64,000 bases of DNA, taken from NCBI RefSeq assembly GCF_037176765.1, contig NC_090034.1:19724375-19788374 (forward strand), in the 5' to 3' direction. Both the position numbers and the translations under genes were made by a program. Source of the DNA: Anolis sagrei (Eukaryota; Chordata; Lepidosauria; Squamata; Anolidae). The notes under the pieces are model-generated. The model saw only the letters and a list, made by a program, of their open reading frames with translations. It was not told the origin of the DNA and ran no database searches. How positions within the stretch are numbered: the first letter of the stretch is position 1; the number at the start of each line of letters is the position of its first letter. Of this stretch, positions 24,401-33,758 are shown piece after piece.

Positions 24401-27400
24401 AAAGTGTGGGGTACAAATGTGAAAAATAAATAAATAAATTTCCAGTAATAACCTTCCCTTCTCCCACTCAGGATAGGGTTCCTTGGCCTGGGCCTAATGG
24501 GAAGTGGCATCGTGTCCAACTTAATAAAAATGGGTCATACTGTTACAGTTTGGAACCGGACTGCTGAAAAGGTGAGGTTTTCCTCTAGAAAAGATGATAT
24601 TAAAGCTATGTGCCAAAACCAGTAGGAACTGGAGCAGATAGGCTTTGAGTTCTTGGTTCAATGATGATGGTGGTGATGATGGTGATGGTGATGACAACAA
24701 CAACAACAACAACTAGAGCCAAGTATAAATGGTGTCTTAAGATGTCACAGTGGACAATCTATCTAATAGTCATACAGTGGGCTGATTTCTTTTCTGCATT
24801 TAGAAATCTGCATCTCAGTTATTGTAGCAGAAGGATTCTAATAGGTTGGTTATTCGGCTTGATTAATGTTGAACAAATGAGAATTGCAGACCTTTGTCAG
24901 TCTGCCGTAAATTACTCAGATCTGTCAGTAAATTGCAGTCTACCTCCTGACATAGGCAGAGCTTTGAGCTGCAGAGACAGCTCAACTTTTGTGTTGTGGA
25001 CCCCAGAACAAGAGAACACCCCCAAACCCTGGACAGTAGATTTCCCTGTTTAAGGAAGAGTGAGATGAGAGAAGTCAGTTAGCCAAAACCTAAGCTGCTC
25101 TACCAGACACATTCCAAGTAAGTGTCTGAGGCATGCATTTTTGAGCTCTTTATCTGCTTTGGCCATAGCAGCCATAGTAACATTTTCCGTTATTTCTGTT
25201 TCATCCTTTTCTTCTGAGTGTGTGCTATTTTTGTGTCTAGTGACAGAAACTCTGTCTTCTGATTCAGCAAAAGTCTCATTAGCCCAGTACCCACATTTTA
25301 GCCAAAAAAAAAAAAAAAAAGGATTGCGCCCAATTTTTTATGTATTACATAGTGTGGGAGAGGCCATCCACACAATATGGGTCTTGGAAATGGATTTGCC
25401 CAGCTGAACTCTGGTGAGATGTGAAAAAGAGGGTAGAGCAAAGCATGGGTTAAAAAACACTGAATTTTACTCAGATATCTGTGCGTTTAGTGTAATATCA
25501 GTGCCACCTGCTGCCAGTTAAGACTGCCAAGCAGCAAAGATGGGGGTGGGGAATAGGTCTCATTTTTGTCGGAAGAATGAAAGAAACTAGTGTCAAAAGG
25601 AGCACTGCCCAATAGCCACCCTACCAGAAAGAAGCATTAGAAACATGGGAACATGCTTGGAACATTCAGTCTTTTTAGCTCTGACTTGGAACTGCTACTG
25701 GCCTTTACTGCTGTTAGATGCTTCTTGAGTCTAGGGGCTTGACAAGCTTCTGTGGAACCACAGAGAAAGGGAACATTGTGGCATGAACATTAATGAGCAA
25801 CAGAGGAAGATGACAGTCTGTCCAGAGAAGAGGAAGTCTTTAGGTTATGCCTTTGTCCCACATATAAACCTCTGTTCCAAAGCAGCAAAGCCCAGAGTAG
25901 ATCTGCTTCGTCCAGTGGTTTCCATTTCTTACCTTTGGTCCTGTGCCTTTTGCAGTGTGATTTATTCGTCCAGGAGGGGGCACGGCTAGGAAGGACCCCT
26001 GCTGAAGTGGTCTCCACCTGTGACATCACCTTCGCCTGCGTATCTGACCCAAAAGCTGCCAAGGATGTAAGGATTACCTCTTTTCTCACACCCCACAACC
26101 CCGTGTACCTTTTCGTTTTCCCTACTGCCGTGTCCTGCGCTTCCCCAAAGCTGTTCCAGCAAACATTGCTTCCAGATGAATGACTTCTAAAGATTCCAGA
26201 TGATTGGCTTTATGACTCTTTCATTAACAGTCCAGTTTCCTTTAGTGATCTTGAAGGAGGTAGCAGACATTCAAATTGTGCTCAGGATTATTCAGCTGCT
26301 ACCTAGATCTCTCTATCTTTACATGAAGTGTGCAAGCTTTAGAAGCTTTTTGTAGAGCTGCAAGAATTGGCATGTTAATTTCTATAAATGCAGAACTAAG
26401 GAGAAAACAAATTAAATTGGGATCTCTAAACAGAATTGTAGTCTCAAAAGCCATTCTTCTTCTGTAGTAGCTGCCCCATTTTAACACAATCGGGTGTCAT
26501 GAGTAATTGCCTCTCAGAGTCCTCCAGTGTTAACACAATGAGCAAACCCTTTTTGTTTTTCCTTTGGAAGTGCAAGGCGATGTGAGTTGATCAGTGGAGG
26601 CTTTTTGTTTGACTGCATAAAGTAGTGGTTCCCAACCTGTGGTCCATGGACCACCAGTGATCCGCAAGAATTAAAATATGGTCAGCAGCCTCACCATTAC
26701 TACACTGTTGCAATGAGAGTGATCGATCTCGCGAAACCTCTTATAGTGCCGAGGATAAATATGGTTTTCTGTGAGAGAGCAGATGGCAACTACTGGATGG
26801 CATATGCTCTGCATCAGAAACTAGAACTGATGTGGTCTATCCAATGCAATTTTCTGAATCAGCACCCCAAATAACCAAACCAAATCTAAAGTTGACCAAA
26901 AACTGATTCGGAATTCTTTTGGTACTAATATTGGAGAGGGGTCCCTGGTCAAGTGGTCCCTGGTAAAAAAAAAGTTTGGGAACCACTGGCATAAAAGTTT
27001 GCATGGCACTTCAAATGGCAATGCCAATATGTGTGAAACATCTCTAAAGTTATGTACTAAAGGGATGACAACGCAGCTTGCAGCTTTCAGGTTAGTGGAG
27101 GCAAAAGGCAGCCGTTTGACTTAAAAGAAATGTGTACGGTAAGTGTGCACCGTGATTAAAATTAGGATCCATTTGAAAACAAGGTGCATACTGCTATACA
27201 TGTTGTTTTGAAGTCATACTGTAGCTTTTCTTTTGCCAGATCTCACATCAACAAGAAATGCTGTCCTGTGGGATGGGAACAGATCAGTATGGTCTCCAGT
27301 CCTGGAAGTAGGTCATCTTCACATTTGATCCTGAACAGCTCTTTTCCCTGAATAATTGACTTTGGATACACATCATTGGGATAGTTTAGCAAAAGGAGAT

Positions 27401-30400
27401 CCGTAAAAGCTGCTTTGCTGTCAGGGAGGTCAGCGTCTCTTTGCAGACACCCTATTGCTTTCCCCCTCCTCTGTTCCCACAGCTGGTGCTCGGTCCAAGT
27501 GGAGTGCTCCAAGGTATACGTCCCGGGAAGTGCTACGTGGACATGTCCACTGTTGACGCGGACACGGTCACCGAACTGGCCCAGGTAACCATGCTGGATT
27601 GAACAACAGAGTCCTTTTTGTGTTCACTTTAACTGGATTACCTCTTGCTTGCTGTAGGTCTTATTTTTCCATCTGATTCATTTAGGGATTGCACACACAC
27701 ACAGAAATCTTCTGTCTTTAGATAGTAGCTTTTATTGCATCTAGGATGAAGATTTAGTTCCTTCATAGAAACATCATTATCTTACTAGCATACTCTTTGG
27801 CATGGCAGTGGAGGATATCCAGCTAAATCACTCTCCCAGGACCCATTGCAGGAAGAGTAACAGGTAGATGAATTTATGTTGTTATCTCCAATCTGTGGAG
27901 TAATAGCAGGGATTCCTTTCACTCAGTCTCCCAGTGGGCTCCATTCAGCTTGCTCCTCTCAATTGCTAACTGAGGAAGATTCTCCCATTGAAATGCTGGA
28001 GAAAGCCAAGTGGCATTTGTCTGTCGGTGGTATTTTTGAAAAGGAAAAAATAACATTTTAAAATATAAAGCAGCAACAGAAGCTTTTGAGCCAGCAGTGC
28101 AGTGATTGAACTTCAGCAGTAGAGGAACAGCGTCAAGCTTTAAACGTTATTAAATAATTTATTCTAAGAACTACATATCTAAATAGGAAAGTAAATGATG
28201 AGGTCTACAAACTTGTGCAGGAGTTTCAACAGTTTGTACTTGTCAGTAATGCTGTATATAGCCATAATCTTTTATACTGTTCTCCCTGAAGGGGAGGAGT
28301 GGGGGTGGTATTATTTCCCATCCATGGAATAGCAGTTATGACTGAAATCCATTTACCGTATATACTCGAGTATAAGCAAAGTTTTTCAGCCCCCTTTTAA
28401 GGCTGGAAATCGCCCCTCGGCTTATACTCGAGTTAGTGTTATTTATTATTTTACTGTGTTATATTATTAATTTTATTACATTTATTATTTCACCATATTA
28501 TTATTATTATTGTTATTATTATTATTACATTTACATTATTTTACTCTATTATTATTGTTACTACATTTATTATTTTACTCTATTATTATTATTACATTTA
28601 CATTATTTTACTCTATTATTGTTATTACGTTTAAAGTATTTACCCTATTAAATATTTATTACATTTGTTATTTTACTGTATTATTACATTTATTATTTTA
28701 CTTTATTATTGTTATTACAGTCATTATTTTACTCTCTATTATTAGAAGGATACATAAGCACATTTACATTGAAGAAGGTTAGAATAATGGTTTAATCAGA
28801 GTTGGACAGTCTTATCTTAAATTACAGTTTTATGTAAATATTCCAAAACATTTAATCTACCGATGCCTCAATAAATGTAATTTGGTTGGCATATATTTTT
28901 ACTTTGAAATTTACCAGTAATAATAATAATAAAACTTTATTTATATACCGCTCCATCTCCCCGAGGGGACTCAGAGCAGTTCCCAAGTAAAACATATAGA
29001 GTAAAAATAAGTAGGAAGAATAAGGCCATATTAGACAATGTGTGGGGCTGAGTTAGAACTGGTCATTTTCAAAGGCTTGTTGAAACCACCAGGTCTTCAA
29101 GCTCTTACGAAAGGAGGGGAGGGATGGGGCCTGTCTTATTTCCCTTGGAAAGGCATTCCAGAGGCGGGGGGCCACCACTGAGAAGGCCCTCTCTCTTGTC
29201 CCCACCAACCACGCTTGAGACGGTAGTGGGTCCGAGAGAACCTCCCCAGAAGATCTTAGAGCTTGTGCTGGTTCATAGAAGGAGATGCGATCGCGGAGAT
29301 AGGCGGGGCCCTAGCTGCTACATTTCCCAACCTCGGGTTATACTCGAGTCTATATGTTTTCCCAGTTTTTTATGGTAAAATTAGGTGCCTTGGCTTATAT
29401 TTGGGTTGGCTGATACTCGAGTATATACAATAAATCAGTTCGGTTAAAGGAATAGACTTTAAATAAATAATGCCCAAGAACTTACCTGCTTTCTTAATTG
29501 AGATACATCAAGATGATCATGTGATACATGAATAGGACATTTCTCTTCTTGTTCCTTTTAGGTGATTGTATCCAGAGGCGGTCGTTTTCTGGAAGCTCCC
29601 GTTTCAGGGAACCAACAACTGTCCAATGATGGGATGCTGGTGATATTAGCGGCTGGAGACCGGGGTTTATATGAAGACTGCAGTAGTTGCTTCCAGGCGA
29701 TGGGGAAGACCTCTTTTTTCCTAGGTAAAACTCCCTTCTGGCTTAAAAGGAACTTTTCTTAGTGTTATCCTTGGCAGAAGTGTTTCTTCTCCTTCGGTCT
29801 GTGGGATAAGACTTTCAGCAGATGGGCCCCTCTACTAACACAGTAAATGTTTCAGGATGGCTTGGCCAGTTCCCTTGCGTGTAGACTCTGTTATTTTTTC
29901 TTCTCAAGCGTTGTGTACTTTCCTCCCAGGCGAAGTGGGCAATGCTGCCAAGATGATGCTGATTGTGAACATGGTCCAAGGGAGCTTCATGGCCACAATC
30001 GCAGAAGGACTGACTTTGGCTCAAGTCACCGGCCAGTCTCAGCAGACGCTTCTGGATATTCTCAATCAGGGACAACTCGCCAGCATCTTCCTGGACCAGA
30101 AGTGCCAAAGTAAAGACCCTTCCTCATCTGACCCCCATTTTCCTTTGATATAGACAGGCAGTATGTCTTGAAATGTCACTGAGCAGAAGGCTCAAGGGAT
30201 GGGAGAAGAGGTGTAATAAGGAATGCCTTTGTGAGGTCTCGTGTCTCCACACTTCCCTTTCTAGTGTGAATTTGTTGCAGTTAGATACCTCCAGTTCTCC
30301 CATAGTGATATCAAGCATATTCATGAGCTGCAGTGGCTTTAAATCAAAGTGGGTTAGAGACATGATGTAGAGACACGATAGTAAAACACATGTTGCATTC

Positions 30401-30599
30401 AGAACATCCCCAAGTTTGATCTTGGATAGCAGATCTAAGCTCCTAGGTAAATTCTTTTAGGAGAGAGATAATCCTGGGGTAAAAGGGGCAGTGGTTTCAA
30501 TTGGAAGTAGTAATAATATATGAATAATAGTATCAACAACAATTTCGTATTAATACAGTGTAAAATATAATGATGATGATAATAATAATAATAATAGTA

Positions 30600-30635
<36 letters not shown>

Positions 30636-32289
30636 TATTGGACAATACAACAGCCAGCAAAGTGACCTTGTTTGCTGTGTACTAATCTTGTTGTGCTTCA
30701 AATGCTAATACAACATAATGATGATTTATTTGTCACCTGCCTCACGTCACGGCTCGAGGTGGAGTACAATATGGTTAAAACAGCAAGATAAAACACTACT
30801 ATTATATATACCGTATATTCTCAAGTAGAAGCCGAGTTGAATATAAGCGGAGGCACCTAATTTTACCACAAAAAACTGGGAAAATGTATAGACTCGAGTA
30901 TAAGTCGAGGGTGGGAAATGCAGCATCTCCTGGTAAATTTTAAAATAAAAATAGATACCAATAAAATTACATTAATTGGGGTATCAGTAGGTTAAATGTT
31001 TTTGAATATTTACATAATATTGGAATTTAAGATAAGACTGTCCAACTCTGATTAAACTATTATTCTAACCTTCTTCAATGTAAATGTGCTTATGTATTAT
31101 TCCAATAATAATGACAGTAAAATAATAAATGTAGTAATAATAATAGCAGTAATAACAGAGTAATAAAATAATAGTAATAACAGAGTAAAATGATAAATAA
31201 CTTAGACTCAAGTAGAAGCCATGGGGGGCTTTTTCAGTCTAAAAAAGAGGCTGGAAAGCTCGGCTTATACTCAAGTATATATGTTTTATATATATATATA
31301 TAAAAAACAATACAGAAGTAAAATGTAGATTACAATTTACTGATAAAATGCAGGTCAAAATTCACAAGTTAATATTGACCGGATGTAAGCTGTCTTCGTA
31401 TATTCATGAGGGTGCAGTGCCAGTTACATTTGTACAAAGCAATGCTGTCACCAGCAGCTCAAAAGGTGGAATGTGGAAACAGTACCTTGCACCTTTTCCT
31501 TCTTTTCTAGACATCTTGCAAGGAAATTTTAAACCAGACTTCTATCTGAAATACATCCAGAAGGATCTCAGATTAGCCATTGCACTAGGTGATTCTGTCA
31601 ACCACCCAACTCCTATGGCAGCTGCAGCCAATGAGGTAGGTCCTGTCTAAACTCATTTCTGTTTTTGAGGCAGCTGTAATGAAGGGTTTTGTTACCTGCG
31701 TTCCTAGTTCAAAAATGTGAAACCATCTTTTGATCAGGCGATCAGTGGTTCTCAACCTGGGGTCCCCAGATGTTTTTGGCCTACAACTCTCAGAAATCCC
31801 AGCCAGTTTACCAGCTGTTAGGATTTCTGGGAGGTGAAGGCCAAAAACATCTGGGGACCCCAAGTTGAAAACCACTGCAATAGCTGTTGAGTTTGCTGGG
31901 AACAAAAACCGGGTTGACTGACATCATGATTTTAAGAGAAGGCTTATGAGTTGTTTATGCTTCAAGGAGAAAGGGTATTATACAATGTTGTATGTAATTT
32001 ATGTGAACATTATTGTTATTGTATGATTTTGTTTAAGTGCCTTGTTGTATTTATATGTTTGCACTATTGAGAGGTATATGTTAGCACTATTGAGTGCTTT
32101 TGTGAGCCACCCCGAGTCCCTTTGGGGAGATGGTGATGGAATATAAATAAAGTATTATTATTATTATTATTATTAGGATTATAATCAAAAGTCTGTGGCA
32201 GATACAGTATTTTAAATCAGTTTTTCAGTTGACTTGTCAATGAAATTAGGCATTCTCAGCAGGTGGAGAAGGAGCCAACAATGGATTAT

Positions 32290-32333
<44 letters not shown>

Positions 32334-33758
32334 CCGCCCCTCCTTGTGGTACAGCAGGGTTAACTTCTGTTGCTGTCTGGACTAGGCAGGAAATCATATT
32401 ATTTTCAATCAAGCCTCCATTGGTATTTATCTCCTCACCAGGAAAGGTCCTATGTCCACCTTTTCTGCTTTCTCTGGCATTATTCTTTCAACCTTTTGTT
32501 TGCAGCTTCTTATTTCTTCCCTTCTTTTTTCTTCATTTCTCTTCCCTTCCTGCCTCCTCCTTAAACATACCTTCAGTCAGGTGAAAATTAGAGCCAAGAG
32601 AAAGAACAATTTGGCCTCATCCTGGTGGCAAGGCCTTATGCCTCTCCTTGTTGCAAGGACTCTTTCCTTTCCTGTGTCTCAACCTATGAAGGAATTACAA
32701 CAGGAGGAGATGACTATCAATAGAGGTTCATTTTAAAAACACACACTATATTTAGCCTAGCCTGGGTAGCAGCAGAAATTGCTCTATTACTGGAAAGCTC
32801 TTTCTTCCCCAGTGTGCCATTTCCCCTTAATGCATTGATAACACCTTTCTGGGTTGCTGTGAGTTTTCCAGGCTGTATGGCCATTTTCCAGAAGCATTCT
32901 CCCCTGACGTTTCACCCACATCTATGGCAGGCATCCTCAGAGGTTGTGAGGATGCCTGCCATAGATGTGGGTGAAACATCAGGAGAACATGCTTCTGGAA
33001 CATGGCCATACAGCCCGGAAAACTCACAGCAACCCAGTGATTCTGGCCATGAAAGCATTTGACAACACGTTGACCACCTTCCTGTTTGCATTAAGGCTAT
33101 ACATTTGAAAATAATCAAGTAGCATAAACTGTTTTGTGATATTTATTATGATCAATAATAACACAGACCAACAAAAATGTTTCTTGGCTTTTAGTCCTGT
33201 TGGTGGGGTTCTTTGGGGTGCTGGTTCAGAAAATTGTATTGAAGAGACCTCATCCACCCTAGTTTCTTAAATACTGTTATCATGGTTTTCTATGGGTAAG
33301 CAGATGGCGTCTAGCAGATGGCATGTTTTATATCTCAAAAACTAGAGCTGGGAGGAGAAACTGGGGTAGTTTTTGGAATCAGCACATCAGATATATCTAG
33401 AAAGTAGTCTTAACATTGGAGCCACCAAATATATGTTGGCCAGTGTTATTGTGTACATGATAGAACCATCGTGCAGTGCTTAGGGGTCGATTGCAGCCTA
33501 CAGGATTAGTTTGCATAGCAAGACATACCCAGATCCTGGCTGGGTCATCCAACATAGTGCTGTGCCAGAAGAAAGGTTTTTTTTTTAATCTTACTAAGTT
33601 TTCAGTGTGGAACTGTTACATATTAAAACAGCAACATTCATTTCTACTGTGATTCATCTCTTCCCGCCTTGTCTCTCCCTCAGGTCTATAAACGGGCAAA
33701 AGCATTGGACCAATCTGACAACGATATGTCTGCTGTATACAGGGCCTACATCCACTAG
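6385..33758 (+). CDS. GLYR1: GLYR1 (NPAC/NP60), PWWP chromatin reader with inactive beta-hydroxyacid dehydrogenase fold; 16 coding exons
   Basis: Nuclear cofactor of the histone demethylase KDM1B (LSD2); it reads H3K36me chromatin and helps elongating polymerase pass nucleosomes. Exons: 6385-6446, 11884-11920, 13311-13390, 13964-14108, 15329-15550, 19330-19416, 20528-20584, 21752-21802, 21897-21970, 24472-24571, 25956-26066, 27483-27584, 29562-29724, 29930-30109, 31511-31635, 33684-33758. All introns are GT-AG and phases close to 556 residues (human 553). PWWP domain about 16-80 (motif YPPWPGK 27-33); AT-hook RKRGRPPK 172-179; KDM1B-binding segment [12 protein letters not shown] 217-228; Rossmann motif GFLGLGLMG 274-282; helical C-terminal domain from about 431. 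Met440 sits where active family enzymes have the catalytic lysine, as known for GLYR1. The start carries an eight-alanine run. Confidence 0.97.
6549..6602 (+). repeat. (TCCC)n microsatellite in GLYR1 intron 1
   Basis: About 13 perfect units inside the CpG island, 100 bases after the first GLYR1 donor. Confidence 0.95.
6843..7352 (+). repeat. 58-bp minisatellite made from one MITE arm
   Basis: About nine head-to-tail units of the form caaacttgggccctccctcc, aggtgttttggacttcaact, cccacaattcctaacagg. Unit starts after the second copy are spaced 58 bases apart (about 6989, 7047, 7105, 7163, 7221, 7279, 7336). The unit is one arm of the palindromic MITE family seen whole at 13692-13824. Confidence 0.9.
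7353..7560 (-). mobile_element. LINE 3'-end remnant
   Basis: Begins tttatttatgtatttcttg and continues with cagatcagaactcaaagcgg and A-rich sequence, resembling reversed L2/CR1-like tails. The family is tentative. Confidence 0.4.
7561..10285. other. GLYR1 intron 1, no recognised feature
   Basis: About 2.7 kb of AT-rich intron between the MITE-derived repeats and the solo LTR. A short MITE-arm piece (gggacttcaactcccacaat) occurs near 7620. I see no exon, RNA gene or clear transposon in the rest. Confidence 0.5.
10291..11007 (+). mobile_element. Solo LTR (717 bp), LTR retrotransposon fossil
   Basis: Begins TGTTGTAGTACAGC and ends TGGGTCTTGACA (TG...CA), flanked by perfect 5-bp target duplications GTGAA (10286-10290 and 11008-11012). 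A poly(A) signal AATAAA near 10943 marks the R region, so it reads to the right. Three imperfect tandem units of about 125-143 bp in the first half share an acidic coding-like pattern. There is no internal region, so it is an ancient solo LTR. Family is not assigned. Confidence 0.85.
11421..11490 (-). mobile_element. Short L2-like LINE tail
   Basis: (TTTA)n followed by tttgtataccacccttctca and ctgaaggggacacagggcaa, a reversed LINE 3' end. Confidence 0.6.
11884..11920 (+). CDS. GLYR1: GLYR1 exon 2 (37-nt small exon)
   Basis: Follows ttttttccttag and ends AAG|GTGAGT. It completes Trp21 and encodes [12 protein letters not shown], the PWWP motif itself (residues 21-33). Confidence 0.97.
13311..13390 (+). 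CDS. GLYR1: GLYR1 exon 3
   Basis: Acceptor ttgctgacag, donor CA|GTATGT. Residues 34-60, [20 protein letters not shown] then FFGTED: strands of the PWWP barrel. Confidence 0.97.
13692..13824. mobile_element. Palindromic hAT-type MITE with 8-bp target duplication
   Basis: 133 bp from CAGGCAAGGACAAACTTC to AGTTTGCCCATGCCTG. Flanked by perfect GTCTATAG (13684-13691 and 13825-13832). The arms are complementary over almost the whole length. The 8-bp duplication and CAG ends place it in the hAT superfamily. Confidence 0.88.
13964..14108 (+). CDS. GLYR1: GLYR1 exon 4
   Basis: Acceptor ttatttcttag, donor CAG|GTGAGT. Residues 60-108: [18 protein letters not shown] ends the barrel, then the helical end of PWWP ([12 protein letters not shown]) and a Lys-rich linker. 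Confidence 0.97.
14264..15079 (-). mobile_element. Solo LTR (816 bp), minus orientation, fossil
   Basis: Minus-strand ends are TGTGACGATG and CTCCTTCACA, with perfect 5-bp duplications (ATTGC on plus, 14259-14263 and 15080-15084). AATAAA signals read on the minus strand support the orientation. It lies in GLYR1 intron 4 without internal sequence. Confidence 0.83.
15329..15550 (+). CDS. GLYR1: GLYR1 exon 5, linker and AT-hook
   Basis: Acceptor tcaatcag, donor AAG|GTCTGT. Residues 109-182: a disordered Ser/Lys/Glu-rich linker ending in the AT-hook [11 protein letters not shown], which contacts DNA. The donor is weak (GTCTGT), which may allow alternative splicing here. Confidence 0.94.
15722..16490 (+). 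mobile_element. tRNA-derived SINE interrupted by an LTR
   Basis: Head ggtggtgcagtgggttaaat and box-B-like ggtttgaatccgcgagac, body gagagaagcctcccacagga, resuming after the LTR with caccagaagtgacttgcagt and ctcaagtcgcttttgacaca. This is the abundant lizard tRNA SINE, also seen at 18848, 49502 and 56590. Confidence 0.85.
15868..16391 (-). mobile_element. Solo LTR (524 bp) nested in a SINE, fossil
   Basis: Plus-strand ends TGTCCTGATTTG and CCCCTAACA, with perfect CACAT duplications (15863-15867 and 16392-16396) that belong to the host SINE. A TATA-like gatataaatc and an acidic, Glu/Ser-rich coding-like start on the minus strand suggest minus orientation. It is younger than the SINE it split. 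Confidence 0.85.
16500..18255. other. GLYR1 intron 5, mostly unrecognised, with two small repeats
   Basis: Bases 16918-17045 are a palindrome (ggccccttctacacagctgt, ttgaactggattatatggca) of a common reptile MITE. Bases 17335-17452 are an L2-like 3' tail ending (AATA)n. I see nothing else. Confidence 0.5.
18262..18412. mobile_element. Palindromic hAT-type MITE (diverged)
   Basis: The left arm (cttctttaaccatagggcct) and the right arm (ggaccaaaggttgaaaaggc) are complementary, with gggcctccaactctcag-type centre as in other lizard MITEs. Confidence 0.55.
18848..19092 (-). mobile_element. tRNA-derived SINE, reversed
   Basis: Reads tgtcaggagcaacttgagaa, then ggaaggcttctctcatgtcc, then agatttgaaccactaagctg: the reverse of the SINE at 49502. 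Confidence 0.8.
19330..19416 (+). CDS. GLYR1: GLYR1 exon 6
   Basis: Acceptor tttcattgcag, donor GAG|GTGATT. Residues 183-211, starting [11 protein letters not shown], part of the linker before the KDM1B-binding segment. Confidence 0.95.
19920..20480. other. GLYR1 intron 6, possible old interspersed repeat
   Basis: Contains aatccatagatgttcaagtc and gtcccattatatgcaatagt, which resemble a widespread vertebrate repeat. No structure confirms it. Confidence 0.3.
20528..20584 (+). CDS. GLYR1: GLYR1 exon 7, KDM1B-binding segment
   Basis: Acceptor gctattacag, donor AAG|GTGAGC. Residues 212-230. [12 protein letters not shown] matches human residues 214-225, the peptide known to insert into KDM1B; the offset of three equals the extra N-terminal residues here. 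Confidence 0.96.
21752..21802 (+). CDS. GLYR1: GLYR1 exon 8
   Basis: Acceptor cctgtgcag, donor GAG|GTACAG. Residues 231-247: [17 protein letters not shown]. Confidence 0.95.
21897..21970 (+). CDS. GLYR1: GLYR1 exon 9
   Basis: Acceptor ctctcctag, donor AA|GTAAGA. Residues 248-272, a Ser/Thr-rich stretch just before the dehydrogenase fold. The intron before it is only 94 bases. Confidence 0.95.
22350..23680. other. GLYR1 intron 9, first part, unrecognised
   Basis: Bases 22420-22570 are A-rich with short (AAT)n and could be the tail of a reversed LINE. I see no exon-like sequence up to the L2-like LINE. Confidence 0.35.
23690..24440 (+). mobile_element. L2-like LINE, 3' part of ORF2 and tail
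   Basis: Encodes fragments such as [40 protein letters not shown] and [20 protein letters not shown], then a tail with gtgaggccaccctgagtccc and (AAAT)n. Frame breaks show it is dead. It ends about 30 bp before GLYR1 exon 10. Confidence 0.8.
24472..24571 (+). CDS. GLYR1: GLYR1 exon 10, Rossmann glycine motif
   Basis: Acceptor ctcccactcag, donor AAG|GTGAGG. Residues 272-305 with [11 protein letters not shown], the nucleotide-binding loop of beta-hydroxyacid dehydrogenases, then [10 protein letters not shown]. It starts only about 30 bases after an L2-like LINE tail ends. Confidence 0.97.
24661..24715 (+). repeat. (ATGGTG)n/(ACA)n microsatellite
   Basis: Two adjoining simple repeats, atgatggtggtgatgatggt and acaacaacaacaac. 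Confidence 0.85.
25956..26066 (+). CDS. GLYR1: GLYR1 exon 11
   Basis: Acceptor ccttttgcag, donor GAT|GTAAGG. Residues 306-342: [20 protein letters not shown] then [10 protein letters not shown], part of the Rossmann domain. Confidence 0.97.
26628..26993. mobile_element. Non-autonomous hAT-type element
   Basis: Terminal inverted repeats AGTGGTTCCCAACCTGTGG and tttgggaaccactg enclose about 340 bp without coding capacity. Related interior (gcagatggc, ctagagctg) recurs near 33300-33400. Confidence 0.65.
27483..27584 (+). CDS. GLYR1: GLYR1 exon 12
   Basis: Acceptor gttcccacag, donor CAG|GTAACC. Residues 343-376: [20 protein letters not shown] then MSTVDADTV, which includes the family's conserved D-x-S-T stretch. 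Confidence 0.97.
28354..29433 (+). mobile_element. Long-TIR non-autonomous DNA element (copy 1) with nested L2-like LINE
   Basis: Ends are CCGTATATACTCGAGTATAA at the left and tgatactcgagtatatac at the right, bounded by TA. The interior holds an (ATT)n-rich stretch (28436-28750) and a unique part shared with 30810-31283. An L2-like LINE 3' piece is inserted at about 28917-29307 in minus orientation. It ends 129 bp before GLYR1 exon 13. Confidence 0.75.
28917..29307 (-). mobile_element. L2-like LINE 3' piece inserted in the DNA element
   Basis: Starts with (AAT)n and actttatttatataccgctc and gaggggactcagagcagttc; carries the reverse of the ORF2 end seen at 4500-4700. Compared with copy 2, the host element is interrupted between accagta and gctgctac. 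Confidence 0.8.
29562..29724 (+). CDS. GLYR1: GLYR1 exon 13
   Basis: Acceptor gttccttttag, donor CTAG|GTAAAA. Residues 377-431, including [20 protein letters not shown], the family's substrate-loop (APVSG) motif. Confidence 0.97.
29930..30109 (+). CDS. GLYR1: GLYR1 exon 14, region of the lost catalytic lysine
   Basis: Acceptor ttcctcccag, donor AAA|GTAAAG. Residues 431-491, starting [14 protein letters not shown]. Aligned without gaps to 3-hydroxyisobutyrate dehydrogenase (GAVGTGQAAKICNN), the catalytic Lys position is Met440. This fits GLYR1 as a non-catalytic tetramer scaffold. Confidence 0.97.
30563..30637 (+). repeat. (AAT)n microsatellite
   Basis: About 75 bases of aat/gat units, with two agt interruptions, in GLYR1 intron 14. 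Confidence 0.9.
30810..31283 (-). mobile_element. Same long-TIR element (copy 2), inverted relative to copy 1
   Basis: The left end ccgtatattctcaagtagaa and right end ggcttatactcaagtatata match copy 1 reversed. The shared interior includes gataagactgtccaactctg and cttcttcaatgtaaatgtgc. Confidence 0.8.
31511..31635 (+). CDS. GLYR1: GLYR1 exon 15
   Basis: Acceptor ccttcttttctag, donor GAG|GTAGGT. Residues 491-532: [20 protein letters not shown] then [15 protein letters not shown], the C-terminal helical domain. Confidence 0.97.
31743..31877. mobile_element. Palindromic hAT-type MITE
   Basis: CAGTGGTTCTCAACCTGGGG at the left and ttgaaaaccactg at the right, with a complementary middle (ctcagaaatcccagcc / ggatttctgggaggt). 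Same family as 45883-46017. Confidence 0.75.
31960..32176 (+). mobile_element. L2-like LINE 3' tail
   Basis: Ends gccaccccgagtccctttgg, ggagatggtgatggaatata, aataaag and (ATT)n. Confidence 0.7.
32297..32332 (+). repeat. (AAT)n microsatellite
   Basis: Twelve aat/taa units. Confidence 0.9.
32845..33065. mobile_element. Penelope-like element terminal palindrome
   Basis: tgggttgctgtgagttttcc runs to catctatggcaggcatcctc, then the same sequence returns reversed to caacccagtgattctggcc. It equals the terminal repeat of the element at 37262-38085, here as two facing copies with nothing between. Confidence 0.65.
33684..33758 (+). CDS. GLYR1: GLYR1 exon 16, terminal coding exon
   Basis: Acceptor gtctctccctcag. 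Residues 533-556, ending [15 protein letters not shown] and the TAG at 33756-33758, identical in its end to the human protein. Confidence 0.97.
   Translation, partial: VYKRAKALDQSDNDMSAVYRAYIH

Noticed and set aside
31735-31885. Target duplication around the MITE at 31743
   Set aside because: caggcgat and caatagct do not match.
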